Position numbers and translations under genes: made by a program. The notes under the pieces were generated by a model that was not told the DNA's origin, did not search any database, and worked only from the letters and a program-made list of their open reading frames with translations. This document shows positions 1 through 6,968 of a stretch of DNA of 33,896 nucleotides, piece by piece (within the stretch, counting starts at the first letter, position 1; each line of letters begins with the position of its first letter). The DNA is from an uncultured Collinsella sp. (GTDB lineage Bacteria > Actinomycetota > Coriobacteriia > Coriobacteriales > Coriobacteriaceae): assembly GCA_900542965.1 (NCBI GenBank), contig UQPY01000022.1, positions 1-33,896 on the forward strand, given 5' to 3'.

Positions 1-2
1 GG

Positions 3-431
3 GCCCGTGGGTTATACCCTAAGAGCAAACCACCCTTTTTAAGGGTGGTTTTGATTGCCGCGTGTTGCGCCATCGTGCTTTCGTTCTGCCCCAAGTTCGC
101 GGCTGTCATTGCGGCCATGCCGGCGTGTGTGATCGGCGGTGTGTCGCTCGTGCTCTACGGCATGATCAGCGCTGTGGGCGTCCGCAACCTCATCGAGAAC
201 CAGGTCGATTTCCAGAACAACCGCAACGTGCTGGTTGCCGCGCTGGTGCTCGTGCTTTCGCTCGGCATCGCGTACAGCACCGCCGGCGCCATCGTGTTGG
301 AGCTGGGCGGCGTGACCATTTCGCTGTCCGGCATTGCCGTGGGCTCACTGGTGGGCATTGTGCTCAACGCCATCCTGCCGGGTAACGACTTTGAGTTTGA
401 TGTCTCCGAGCTTGAGGAGGCTGCTGAGTAG
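3..431 (+). CDS. Uracil permease (NCS2/UraA family), C-terminal part only
   Basis: The reading frame is open to the left edge, so the 5' end of the gene is missing. From about nucleotide 42 onward the protein reads like the last third of a nucleobase:cation symporter-2 uracil permease, with hydrophobic segments around the motifs LSFCPKF, CVIGGVSLVLYGMISAVG and VDFQNNRNVL. The UraA signature of this family has the same order (GGVS, then GASG/SAVG, then an E..VDF..NRN loop). It would import uracil with protons across the cytoplasmic membrane. The first about 14 codons (1-44) do not look like permease; they coincide with a perfect hairpin, so the join may be a rearrangement or a contig edge. A GTG at 45 could act as a start for 128 residues, but that would leave only about four membrane helices, too few for a working carrier. 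The family call is good; the state of the gene is uncertain. Confidence 0.7.
   Translation, partial: ARGLYPKSKPPFLRVVLIAACCAIVLSFCPKFAAVIAAMPACVIGGVSLVLYGMISAVGVRNLIENQVDFQNNRNVLVAALVLVLSLGIAYSTAGAIVLELGGVTISLSGIAVGSLVGIVLNAILPGNDFEFDVSELEEAAE
27..52 (+). terminator. Terminator-like hairpin inside the start of the permease fragment
   Basis: AAACCACCC (27-35) pairs perfectly with GGGTGGTTT (43-51), and T continues to 52. It looks like an intrinsic terminator, yet it sits at the point where permease-like sequence begins. It may mark a rearrangement junction or the end of an assembled contig. Confidence 0.45.
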
Positions 432-456
432 CAGCTGCGTTCAGCTAAAACAAGAT

Positions 457-494
457 ATGGTGCCCATGCGTATATGCGTGTGGGCACCATTTTT
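457..494 (+). terminator. Rho-independent terminator of the permease gene
   Basis: ATGGTGCCCA (457-466) pairs perfectly with TGGGCACCAT (481-490), followed by a T run (490-494). It lies 25 bases after the permease stop and touches the stop codon of the opposing esterase gene. Confidence 0.85.
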
Positions 495-1158
495 AATGTG
501 TCAGTATCCGGTGTATGCCGCGGGCCATGCGTAAGTCGGTTTGGGCAAAGTGATTGCCGGGGTTGAGCTCCAGCGTTGTTGGGATGCCGCGCTCGACGAG
601 CAACGCTTCCATCGCGCGTGTGTCGTCGAGTACATGCCGCATCATGCGGTTGGGCGTCTTGGTTTCCTTTTTGCCGAGTGATAGATAGACGGCTTGCGGG
701 CTGCCGGCAAAAGGGGCCGTACTGGCACGGTCGACAAATTCGGGAAACCACAGCGACCCCGATGCGCTCGCCGCGCGGTCAAAGGCGTCGGTTTGCCAGA
801 GGGACCAGAGTGCGAAGAGGCCCGCGAGCGAGTAACCGGCAATGCCGCGCCAGGTGGGCGGCTGAGGAAGCGACGACTCGACCTGGGGGATTATCTGATT
901 CAGCAGCTCATCAAGAAAATCGGCAGCTTGGCCGCCGAAAGGCTCGGCATCGCGTACGGTCCCGTCGCATGCCCAGGGGCTCAGCTCGCGATTCCAATCG
1001 AGCCCGCCAATGGCGACAAGGGTGAATGGCGGACAGTCGAGCTCTCGGCAGCGGTCATAAACATCGCTACCGTCGCCCATGACCACGGGGAGGTAGATGA
1101 CAGGCGCGCCTTCCGCACACTCTGAATAAACGGTTATCTGCTTCTGATGCGCTTCCAA
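493..1158 (-). CDS. Alpha/beta hydrolase, esterase family
   Basis: A predicted serine hydrolase of the esterase D / enterochelin-esterase-like group. The nucleophile elbow is GYSLAG, and the C-terminal motif NPGNHF supplies the likely catalytic His. The segment YLSLGKKETKT fits the strand that carries the acid residue in this family. There is no signal peptide or membrane segment, so it is probably cytoplasmic. The frame can be extended to a GTG at 1206, but no ribosome site precedes that codon. A TTG at 1156-1158 has GAGAAG six bases upstream and gives a protein of 221 residues beginning MEAHQKQIT, so I prefer it. The gene is monocistronic, with the purine permease upstream on the same strand and a terminator between them. 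The substrate cannot be told from sequence; acyl or siderophore esters are both possible for the family. Confidence 0.75.
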   Translation of the reverse strand: MEAHQKQITVYSECAEGAPVIYLPVVMGDGSDVYDRCRELDCPPFTLVAIGGLDWNRELSPWACDGTVRDAEPFGGQAADFLDELLNQIIPQVESSLPQPPTWRGIAGYSLAGLFALWSLWQTDAFDRAASASGSLWFPEFVDRASTAPFAGSPQAVYLSLGKKETKTPNRMMRHVLDDTRAMEALLVERGIPTTLELNPGNHFAQTDLRMARGIHRILTH

Positions 1159-1225
1159 GGCAGGCTTCTCTCGGTGCTGTGATATTGACAGCCTCAATTG
1201 TCGCACGCTGGCACGGGGGCAGACG

Positions 1226-1268
1226 CTAAAAGAAAGGCGCGGAGCCGCTCGATGCGACTCCGCGCCTT
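1226..1268 (-). terminator. Rho-independent terminator of the purine permease gene
   Basis: AAGGCGCGGAG (1234-1244) pairs with CTCCGCGCCTT (1258-1268). Read on the minus strand, the stem is followed by TTTCTTTT, so it ends transcription coming from the permease at 1296-2606. Confidence 0.9.
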
Positions 1269-1295
1269 GTTGTTTTGCTTTAGCAGACTATGCTG

Positions 1296-2606
1296 TTACG
1301 CCACGAAGAAGTAGACGAGGAAGGCAAGGGCTGCGATCCACATGAGCGGCTTGATCTTGGAGGCCTCGCCCTTAAAGAGCGCGACGATCACGTAGGCGAT
1401 AAAGCCCAGGCCAATGCCGGCAGAGATGGAGTAGGTGAAGGGCACGCCGGCGACAATCATGAACGCCGGGAAACCCTGCGACACGTCGGACCAGTCGATC
1501 TCGGAGGCCTCGCTCATCATGAGGTAGCCGACGTAGACCAGAGCACCGCAGGTGGCGGCGCTGGAAACGATGGTGACGATGGGGGAGAAGAACGCGGCGA
1601 GAATGAACAGCACGCCGGTGGTGACGGAGGTGAGGCCCGTGCGGCCACCGTCGGCAGCGCCAGAGGTGGACTCGACGAAGGTGGTGATGGAGGAGACGCC
1701 CATGAAACCGCCCACAGCAGCGGCGGCGGAGTCGACGATCAGGATCTCCTTGATATTCTCGACGTTGCCGTCGTCGGTGAGGAACTCGCCCTGCTTGGCC
1801 ACGGCCATCGCGGTGCCCATGGTGTCGAAGAAGTCACTCATGAGCAGCGAGAACGAGATGACGAGGAGCGTGGGGTCGGTAAGGACCTTGACGATGGCGG
1901 GCACGCCGCCGGCGTCGGCGATGGGGCCACCGATGCTCGAGAAGTCGAGCGGGGCGATGATACCGGTCGGAGCCTGGGTCACACCTAGGGGGATACCGGC
2001 GATGACGGCGACGACGATGCCGATGAGCAGCGAGCCGGGGACGTTGCGGCAGGCGAGGGCGACCGTCACCAGGATGGAGATGATGCCGACGATGAAGGTG
2101 GGGGAGGTGATGTCGCCCAGACCGACGAGTGTACCGGCGCCAGCGGTGATAATGCCGGCATCGCACAGGCCAATCATGGCGATGAACAGGCCCAGACCCA
2201 CCGAGATGGCGTGACGCAGGACAACCGGGATGGCGTCCATGATGGCCTCGCGCAGGCCACAAAGCACGAGCAGCAAGATGACGATACCCTCGAGGAAGAT
2301 GACGCTCATGGCCACGTGCCAGTCACCGCCGCAGACGGTGGTGGTGATTCCGGCGATCATCGCGTTGACGCCTAAGCCCGATGCGCAGGCGAGCGGGCGG
2401 TTGGCGAAGATGCCCATGCAGATGGTCATGATGCCGGCGCCCAGGCAGGTGGCGCAGGCGAGCGCTCCCGCATCGATGCCAGCGCCCGAGAGCACCGCGG
2501 GGTTGACGGCGATGATGTAGGCCATCGCCAGGAATGTTGTCAGTCCAGCGCGGAGTTCGGTCCCGATTGTGGACTTGCGCTCACTGACGTGAAAAAGTTC
2601 GTCCAT
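1296..2606 (-). CDS. Purine (hypoxanthine/guanine/adenine) permease, AzgA-like NCS2 family
   Basis: A polytopic transporter of 436 residues with about 13 hydrophobic segments, collinear with AzgA/PbuG/PbuO proteins. It opens with a short cytoplasmic stretch and then has the family pattern GTELRAGLTTFLAMAYIIAV, which contains the conserved N of NPAVLSGAG just after. ASGLGVNAMI corresponds to the family's PGMGLNAFF-like motif, and SDFFDTMGTAMAVAKQ carries the conserved FFDTxGT segment. It probably imports a purine base by proton symport. I chose the ATG at 2606 because AAGGAAAGGG lies just upstream; a longer frame to 2651 has no ribosome site and adds 15 atypical residues. It is transcribed alone, divergently from the deformylase-like gene. 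I saw no purine riboswitch in the 190-base upstream gap. Confidence 0.88.
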   Translation of the reverse strand: MDELFHVSERKSTIGTELRAGLTTFLAMAYIIAVNPAVLSGAGIDAGALACATCLGAGIMTICMGIFANRPLACASGLGVNAMIAGITTTVCGGDWHVAMSVIFLEGIVILLLVLCGLREAIMDAIPVVLRHAISVGLGLFIAMIGLCDAGIITAGAGTLVGLGDITSPTFIVGIISILVTVALACRNVPGSLLIGIVVAVIAGIPLGVTQAPTGIIAPLDFSSIGGPIADAGGVPAIVKVLTDPTLLVISFSLLMSDFFDTMGTAMAVAKQGEFLTDDGNVENIKEILIVDSAAAAVGGFMGVSSITTFVESTSGAADGGRTGLTSVTTGVLFILAAFFSPIVTIVSSAATCGALVYVGYLMMSEASEIDWSDVSQGFPAFMIVAGVPFTYSISAGIGLGFIAYVIVALFKGEASKIKPLMWIAALAFLVYFFVA

Positions 2607-2760
2607 GCATACCCTTTCCTTGTTCGGCCCCGAGTTTAGGCCGATTGACACGAACTCAACTACTATAGCCCCTTTACGACGCTGTTGTTCCTCGCATGTT
2701 GATGTTCGGCGCTTTGTAGCAGACGGATGGTATTTTTCGCATGAAAATGTGTGGGTACCG

Positions 2761-2766
2761 TATACT
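2761..2766 (+). promoter_or_regulatory. Probable -10 element of the deformylase-like gene
   Basis: TATACT lies 33 bases ahead of the start codon at 2800. No good -35 hexamer is visible at 17 bases. The ribosome site GGAGG at 2790-2794 fixes the start at 2800 rather than the in-frame ATG at 2788. Confidence 0.5.
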
Positions 2767-2799
2767 TAAGCGGTTACAACGACCCCTATGGAGGAACGT

Positions 2800-3219
2800 A
2801 TGATTAAAGAGCTTTGCCACGACGAGGCTATCCTGTCCCAGCGTTGCGAGGTTGCGACCGTCGAGGACGAGTCGGTTGCTCAGGACCTGATCGATACCAT
2901 CAAGTCGCTCGACGATGCCGGCTGCCTTGCCGCTAACCAGATTGGCGTTACCAAGAAGGTTTGCGTCTACCTGGACGATGCCGGCGAGCCCCACGTGCTC
3001 TACAACCCCCGTCTGGTGTTTGGCCTGGGCGCCAGCAAGATGGAGGAGAGCTGCCTGACGCACGAGGAGGTCACCAAGTCCACGCGCTACATCAAGTGCA
3101 AGGTTGCCTTTGACCAGATCGCCGACGGCAAGATGAAGGAGTGCCGCCGCGACTACGCGGGCTTTGAGGCGCAGATGATCCAGCATATGATCGATCACTG
3201 TCTTGGAAAGTTGGTCTAA
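2800..3219 (+). CDS. Peptide deformylase-like protein lacking the catalytic Glu
   Basis: A 139-residue protein with the three deformylase motifs in order. Motif 1 is GCLAANQIG (Gln47, normally the oxyanion residue). Motif 2 is EESCLT (Cys85, metal ligand; usually EGCLS). Motif 3 is QHMIDHCLGKLV (His129 and His133, metal ligands; usually QHExDH). The glutamate that acts as general acid/base in all studied deformylases is Met130 here, read directly from CAT ATG ATC GAT CAC. It could still bind metal through Cys and two His but should be a poor or dead hydrolase of N-formyl-Met. It is shorter than typical deformylases (about 150-190 residues). A paralog of the same size lies at 16931-17341 with a different motif change. 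A long hairpin starts at its stop codon, and a terminator follows at 3367. The function may be regulatory or altered; this is inference. Confidence 0.85.
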   Translation: MIKELCHDEAILSQRCEVATVEDESVAQDLIDTIKSLDDAGCLAANQIGVTKKVCVYLDDAGEPHVLYNPRLVFGLGASKMEESCLTHEEVTKSTRYIKCKVAFDQIADGKMKECRRDYAGFEAQMIQHMIDHCLGKLV

Positions 3220-3319
3220 GGGGACCAAAGCACCGCACCTTGCCGCTCAATCGTCGCTCGCGTACCTTAAGTACGCTTCACTCCTCTTTCGTGGCAATCT
3301 GCGGCACTTTGACCCCTTA
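3217..3319. repeat. Long imperfect inverted repeat / structured element, copy 1
   Basis: Starting at the stop codon of the deformylase-like gene, TAAGGGG (3217-3223) pairs with CCCCTTA (3313-3319) and CAAAG (3226-3230) with CTTTG (3307-3311). CCGCA (3233-3237) pairs with TGCGG (3300-3304), and TTGCC (3240-3244) with GGCAA (3293-3297) across a 2x2 mismatch CC/TC. The middle holds a 6-bp palindrome GCGTAC/GTACGC (3260-3265/3271-3276). The CC/TC module flanked by TTGC and GCAA recurs in the element at 20069-20167, so the two look related. It may be a REP-type repeat or a structured RNA in the 3' untranslated region. Confidence 0.7.
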
Positions 3320-3366
3320 GACGACCTGCGGGGTTAACTTGGTTGAGTTTATCCTGCTTGAATAGT

Positions 3367-3400
3367 CCGGGCGTGACATTGTTGTCATGTCCGGGCTTTT
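3367..3400 (+). terminator. Rho-independent terminator after the deformylase-like gene
   Basis: CCGGGCGTGACA (3367-3378) pairs with TGTCATGTCCGG (3383-3394), 12 pairs including two G-U, loop TTGT, then GC and TTTT (3397-3400). It also separates the bile salt hydrolase gene from upstream transcription. Confidence 0.8.
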
Positions 3401-3463
3401 GTGTTTAGCGCCTTTTTGTTTGGAGACAATAACCTTAGCAAGAACGTAAAGCTAGGAGGCACT

Positions 3464-4429
3464 ATGTGCACGAGCATTCGATTTACCGATAATTCTGGCC
3501 ACATGTATCTGGGCCGCAACCTCGACTGGAGCTTTGACTACGGCCAACAGGTTCGCGTGATGCCGCGCGGGTTTCACATTCCGTATTCGTTTATCGACGA
3601 CGCGACAGCGGCACACGCGGTGATCGGTATGTGCATCGATTACAAGAACTACCCTATGTTCTTCGACTGCGGCAACGATGCGGGCCTCGCCGTGGCGGGT
3701 CTCAATTTCCCGGGTTATGCCGAGTATGCCGAGGACCCTGTCGACGGCAAGACCAATATCGCGGCCTATGAGTTTCCCCTGTGGGTGGCAGCGACGTTCT
3801 CGACGGTCGATGAGGTCGAGGCCGCGCTGCGCGACACGGTGATTGTCGCCAAATCTGCCGGAAAGGGGCTGGGCGTGTCGCTGCTCCATTGGATTATCGG
3901 CGACAGCCAGCGTAGCATCGTGGTCGAGATGATGGCTGACGGCCTGCATGTATACGACGATCCGGTCGACACCCTTGCCAATCAGCCCACCTTCCCGTGG
4001 CACATGGAAAACCTGCGCACCTATATCACGGCCACAAGCGATTTTCCGCAGACGGCGACATGGCGTGGCGCCGAGCTCAAGCCCTATGGCGCGGGTGCCG
4101 GCATGCGCGGTATTCCGGGTGACTGCTATTCGCCGAGCCGTTTTGTAAAGGCGGCGTACCTCAATGCCAATTACCCGCAAAAGGAGAGCGAGACCGAAAA
4201 CGTCGTCCGCATGTTCCGCTCGCTCGAGGGCGTGGTGATGATTGAGGGGGCGTCCAGGATGGGCGATGGCAAGTTCGAGAAGACTATCTATACCGGATGC
4301 TTTAGCGCGCGCACGGGCAATTATTACTACGCGATGTATGATGATCCGTCGATTCGCTACGTGAGCCTGATGGATGCCGAGGGCGCGAGCCCCGATAGGC
4401 TCGTGGTTCCCGAGCCGCGCCGTTCGTAG
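3464..4429 (+). CDS. bsh: Choloylglycine hydrolase / bile salt hydrolase (Ntn-hydrolase family C59)
   Basis: A 321-residue protein that would cleave the amide of glycine- or taurine-conjugated bile salts in the cytoplasm. The start at 3464 is fixed by AGGAGG (3454-3459) and by the need for Cys at position 2, which becomes the N-terminal nucleophile after Met removal. The expected active-site set is present: Cys2, Arg18 and Asp21 (GRNLDW), Asn81 (GLNFPG), the Asn of ANQPTF near 173, and Arg226 in SPSRFV. Length and motif order match bile salt hydrolases and penicillin V acylases of gut Gram-positives. Bile salts rather than penicillin V are favoured by the gut-type host, but the substrate is not proven by sequence. 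The gene is transcribed alone, with no transporter beside it. Hairpin terminators flank it on both sides. Confidence 0.88.
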   Translation: MCTSIRFTDNSGHMYLGRNLDWSFDYGQQVRVMPRGFHIPYSFIDDATAAHAVIGMCIDYKNYPMFFDCGNDAGLAVAGLNFPGYAEYAEDPVDGKTNIAAYEFPLWVAATFSTVDEVEAALRDTVIVAKSAGKGLGVSLLHWIIGDSQRSIVVEMMADGLHVYDDPVDTLANQPTFPWHMENLRTYITATSDFPQTATWRGAELKPYGAGAGMRGIPGDCYSPSRFVKAAYLNANYPQKESETENVVRMFRSLEGVVMIEGASRMGDGKFEKTIYTGCFSARTGNYYYAMYDDPSIRYVSLMDAEGASPDRLVVPEPRRS

Positions 4430-4452
4430 CCGATAGCTTTACTGCAATGCAA

Positions 4453-4488
4453 AGCGGCCCTGCGTCTCCCGTGAGATGCAGGGCCGCT
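4453..4488 (-). terminator. Terminator between bsh and kup (converging genes)
   Basis: AGCGGCCCTGC (4453-4463) pairs with GCAGGGCCGCT (4478-4488), with an inner TCTC/GAGA. A short T stretch follows on the minus strand, so it serves kup best; the plus strand has no T run, but the hairpin may still help stop bsh transcripts. Confidence 0.75.
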
Positions 4489-4508
4489 GTCGTCGATTTG
4501 TGACGTCG

Positions 4509-6740
4509 CTAGAAGTTGGCGTCGTTGAGTTGTTCGCTCTCGAGGCCGTCGAGCTGTTGCTGTTCGGGCGTATCGGCGACGCTCTCGAGCAGCTCGGTGG
4601 GATCGACGTTCATGTCCTTACCGGCTTCGTTGCCGTTGACCAGGTCGTCCGAGAAGATGTCGACTTCCATTTCCTCGGCCTCTTCGATCTGAACCTCGAG
4701 CGGCACCTGGGTGCGCACGAGCTTAACGGCCGGGCGCATGCGGGCAAACAGCGGCACGTACTCGATGATGATGGCCGAGTTCTCAAGACCGTACCAGCGT
4801 GCCGGGCTTCCGCAGGCGCGGCGGACGGCGTACTTGATGGCCATCACGCGGTGGTCATTGCGGTTGATGTCCGTTTCGGGGGCAAGCATCTTGCGCAGCA
4901 TGCAAAAGCGGAAATCGCCCACGTTGCCGCGCGTCTCGTAGATGGAGTAGGTGTGATGTTGCGGCGGCAGCTCGCCCGATGCCATCAAGTCGCCGACGAT
5001 CTGACGCAGATAGGCGTTGACGCGCTGGTTGACCTTAAAGCCCAGGTCCAGGCGCACGCGGAACAAAAAGTCCGTGCCAAAGGTCTCGACGGAATACTCG
5101 TGCGTATAGGGTTCGTCGGTAACGTGCACGTTGATGAACCAATATGCCTTGGCGCGCTTGGGATGCTTGTCCAGGATGGAATAGAGCACGTCGCGGTCGA
5201 GCGTGAGCGGATCGGGGCTGTTGGTGAGGAACACCAGATTGTCGGCGAGCACGGGGTAGGTCTCGTCGTTGCGCAGGCGGTTGAGCTGATCGATGTACTT
5301 GGAGACGGGCAGCAGGATCGTTTGCGTGCGCTCGATGGCGGTGCCACGACGCCACACGTACATAAGGCCAAACAGCAGTGCGGCCAGGAAGATCATCACA
5401 TAGCCGCCGTCAAAGAACATAGTGAGGCACGAGGCAAAGAAGCACAGCTCGATGGCGCCAAAAAGCAGGGCGAAGACGCAGGCGCCCAGCTTGTGCTTGA
5501 GAATGCCGGCGATATAGCTCGTCAAAAGCGTGGTGGTCATAAGCATGGTCACGGTAATGGCGAGGCCGTAGGCACTCTCCATGCGCTCGGAGTTTTGGAA
5601 CAGCAGCACGATGAAGATGCAGCCGACCCACATGATGTTATTGACGAGCGGAATGTAGAGCTGGCCCTTGGTGTCGCTGGGGTAGTGGATGCGCAGGTGC
5701 GGCATAAGGTTGAGGCGCGTTGCCTCGGATACAAGCGAGAACGAGCCGGTGATGAGCGCCTGTGAGGCGATGATGGCCGCCACGGCCGAAAGCACGATGG
5801 CAAAGGGGCGTAGGGGCTCGGGGAGCATCATATAGAACGGGTTGACGATATCCATCGCGAGCATCTGGGGGTTGGAGTTATTGGCGAGCAGCCAAGCTCC
5901 CTGACCCAGATAGTTGAGGATAAGGGCCGCCTTAACAAACGGCCAGGATGCATAGATGTTTGCCTTGCCCACGTGACCCATGTCCGAATAGAGCGCCTCG
6001 GCACCGGTTGTCGACAGAAAAACGAAGCCGAGCACCATGATGCCCGAGTGGTTGATGGGCAAGAACAGGAACATGATGCCGCGAATGGGGTTGAGCGCGC
6101 GCAAGATGGACAGGTTGCCGAGCATGTTGAACAGACCGGCGCCAGCCAAGAACAGGAACCATAGTGTCATGAGCGGGCCGAAGAGCTTGCCGATCGACGA
6201 GGTGCCGGCGCGCTGCATGGGAAACAGGCCGCAGATAATGATGATGGTGATGATGATGACGTTGGTCTGGCCGTCGCCCAGCAGCGCATGGCCCCATTCG
6301 ATGGTGCGCAGACCCTCGATGGCTGTGGTGACCGTGACGGCGGGGGTGAGGATGCCGTCAGCGAGCAGTGCCGCACCGCCGATCATGGCGGGCAGAATCA
6401 GCCATGGTGCCACCTTGCGTACGAGGCTGAACAGGGCGAAGATGCCGCCTTCGTTGTGGTTGTCGGCCTTCATGGCGATTACCACGTATTTGACCGTGGT
6501 CACGAGCGTCATGGTCCAGATGACGAGCGAAAGAGCGCCCAGGATCATGTCCTCGCTGACGGTACCGATGCCGCCGTTGTTGGCGACGATTGATTTCATG
6601 GTGTACATGGGACTCGTGCCGATGTCGCCATAGACGACGCCGAGCGTTACGAGCAGCATGCCAGCGGAGAGGGGAATGGCTCCATGCCCGCCTTGACTAC
6701 GCTGGTCTTGGGGGCTTACCTCCAATTTGTTGTGTGCCAC
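4509..6740 (-). CDS. kup: Kup-family potassium uptake protein
   Basis: A K+/H+ symporter of the KUP/HAK/KT family, 743 residues from the chosen start. The hallmark GVVYGDIGTSPMY is at about residues 34-46 and ADNHNEGG follows the second or third helix. About 12 membrane helices fill residues 25-470. The large cytoplasmic C-terminal domain has the usual HVTDEPYTHEYSVETF stretch and ends in a 60-residue acidic tail, which makes it longer than E. coli Kup (about 620). An ATG at 6758 opens the same frame but lies right against a perfect hairpin and has no ribosome site. A GTG at 6738-6740 has AAGGGAG five bases upstream and is preferred. It is monocistronic. The leader carries a perfect 10-bp inverted repeat, a possible control point. 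No c-di-AMP (ydaO) riboswitch pattern was recognised. Confidence 0.92.
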   Translation of the reverse strand: MAHNKLEVSPQDQRSQGGHGAIPLSAGMLLVTLGVVYGDIGTSPMYTMKSIVANNGGIGTVSEDMILGALSLVIWTMTLVTTVKYVVIAMKADNHNEGGIFALFSLVRKVAPWLILPAMIGGAALLADGILTPAVTVTTAIEGLRTIEWGHALLGDGQTNVIIITIIIICGLFPMQRAGTSSIGKLFGPLMTLWFLFLAGAGLFNMLGNLSILRALNPIRGIMFLFLPINHSGIMVLGFVFLSTTGAEALYSDMGHVGKANIYASWPFVKAALILNYLGQGAWLLANNSNPQMLAMDIVNPFYMMLPEPLRPFAIVLSAVAAIIASQALITGSFSLVSEATRLNLMPHLRIHYPSDTKGQLYIPLVNNIMWVGCIFIVLLFQNSERMESAYGLAITVTMLMTTTLLTSYIAGILKHKLGACVFALLFGAIELCFFASCLTMFFDGGYVMIFLAALLFGLMYVWRRGTAIERTQTILLPVSKYIDQLNRLRNDETYPVLADNLVFLTNSPDPLTLDRDVLYSILDKHPKRAKAYWFINVHVTDEPYTHEYSVETFGTDFLFRVRLDLGFKVNQRVNAYLRQIVGDLMASGELPPQHHTYSIYETRGNVGDFRFCMLRKMLAPETDINRNDHRVMAIKYAVRRACGSPARWYGLENSAIIIEYVPLFARMRPAVKLVRTQVPLEVQIEEAEEMEVDIFSDDLVNGNEAGKDMNVDPTELLESVADTPEQQQLDGLESEQLNDANF

Positions 6741-6760
6741 GTGGACTCCCTTAGACATCC

Positions 6761-6785
6761 GGTTATCTGTCTGGGACAGATAACC
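6761..6785 (-). promoter_or_regulatory. Perfect 10-bp inverted repeat in the kup leader
   Basis: GGTTATCTGT (6761-6770) and ACAGATAACC (6776-6785) form a perfect stem with a 5-base loop, 20 bases upstream of the preferred GTG start of kup and only 2 bases from an in-frame ATG. It could be an operator or an RNA hairpin controlling translation. No T run follows, so it is not a simple terminator. Confidence 0.55.
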
Positions 6786-6840
6786 TTTATGCCGTCTTTA
6801 TACATACAAGAGCAGTTTGGCACATCGGGTGATTTTAGAC

Positions 6841-6864
6841 AATAATCCTCAACTGGGGATTATT
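6841..6864. promoter_or_regulatory. Palindrome upstream of kup, operator-like
   Basis: AATAATCC (6841-6848) and GGATTATT (6857-6864) are perfect inverted 8-mers separated by 8 bases. The AT-rich dyad lies about 100 bases ahead of kup and has the size of a dimeric repressor site. No regulator can be assigned. Confidence 0.4.
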
Positions 6865-6886
6865 CATGTACGCAGGTAGCATTTCA

Positions 6887-6966
6887 AAGCAGGGGCATAT
6901 CCACTGAATGGCTTGCTGCAATGTGATAACCGCGGACGCGCCCCTGCTTCAAAACTGAAGAGGGGC
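6887..6966. terminator. Overlapping hairpins downstream of the EamA gene
   Basis: AAGCAGGGGC (6887-6896) can pair with GCCCCTGCTT (6940-6949). The same right arm can instead pair as GCCCCT-CTTC with GAAG-AGGGGC (6956-6966), followed on the plus strand by TTTT. The two structures exclude each other. They lie beyond the EamA stop codon and probably end its transcript, but neither has a strong T run on the minus strand. Confidence 0.45.
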
Positions 6967-6968
6967 TT

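Noticed and set aside
1290..1988. Open frame on the plus strand inside the purine permease (232 codons)
   Set aside because: Gly/Glu/Asp-rich shadow of a membrane protein read in the other direction.
2607..2787. Purine riboswitch ahead of the purine permease
   Set aside because: I could not find the three-helix purine aptamer pattern; only promoter-like sequence is visible.
4476..5765. Long open frame on the plus strand opposite kup (429 codons)
   Set aside because: It is an antisense shadow of a strongly conserved transporter, has no ribosome site and reads as His/Val/Asp-rich noise.
6786..6968. c-di-AMP (ydaO-type) riboswitch ahead of kup
   Set aside because: No conserved ydaO core seen; the region holds simple palindromes instead.
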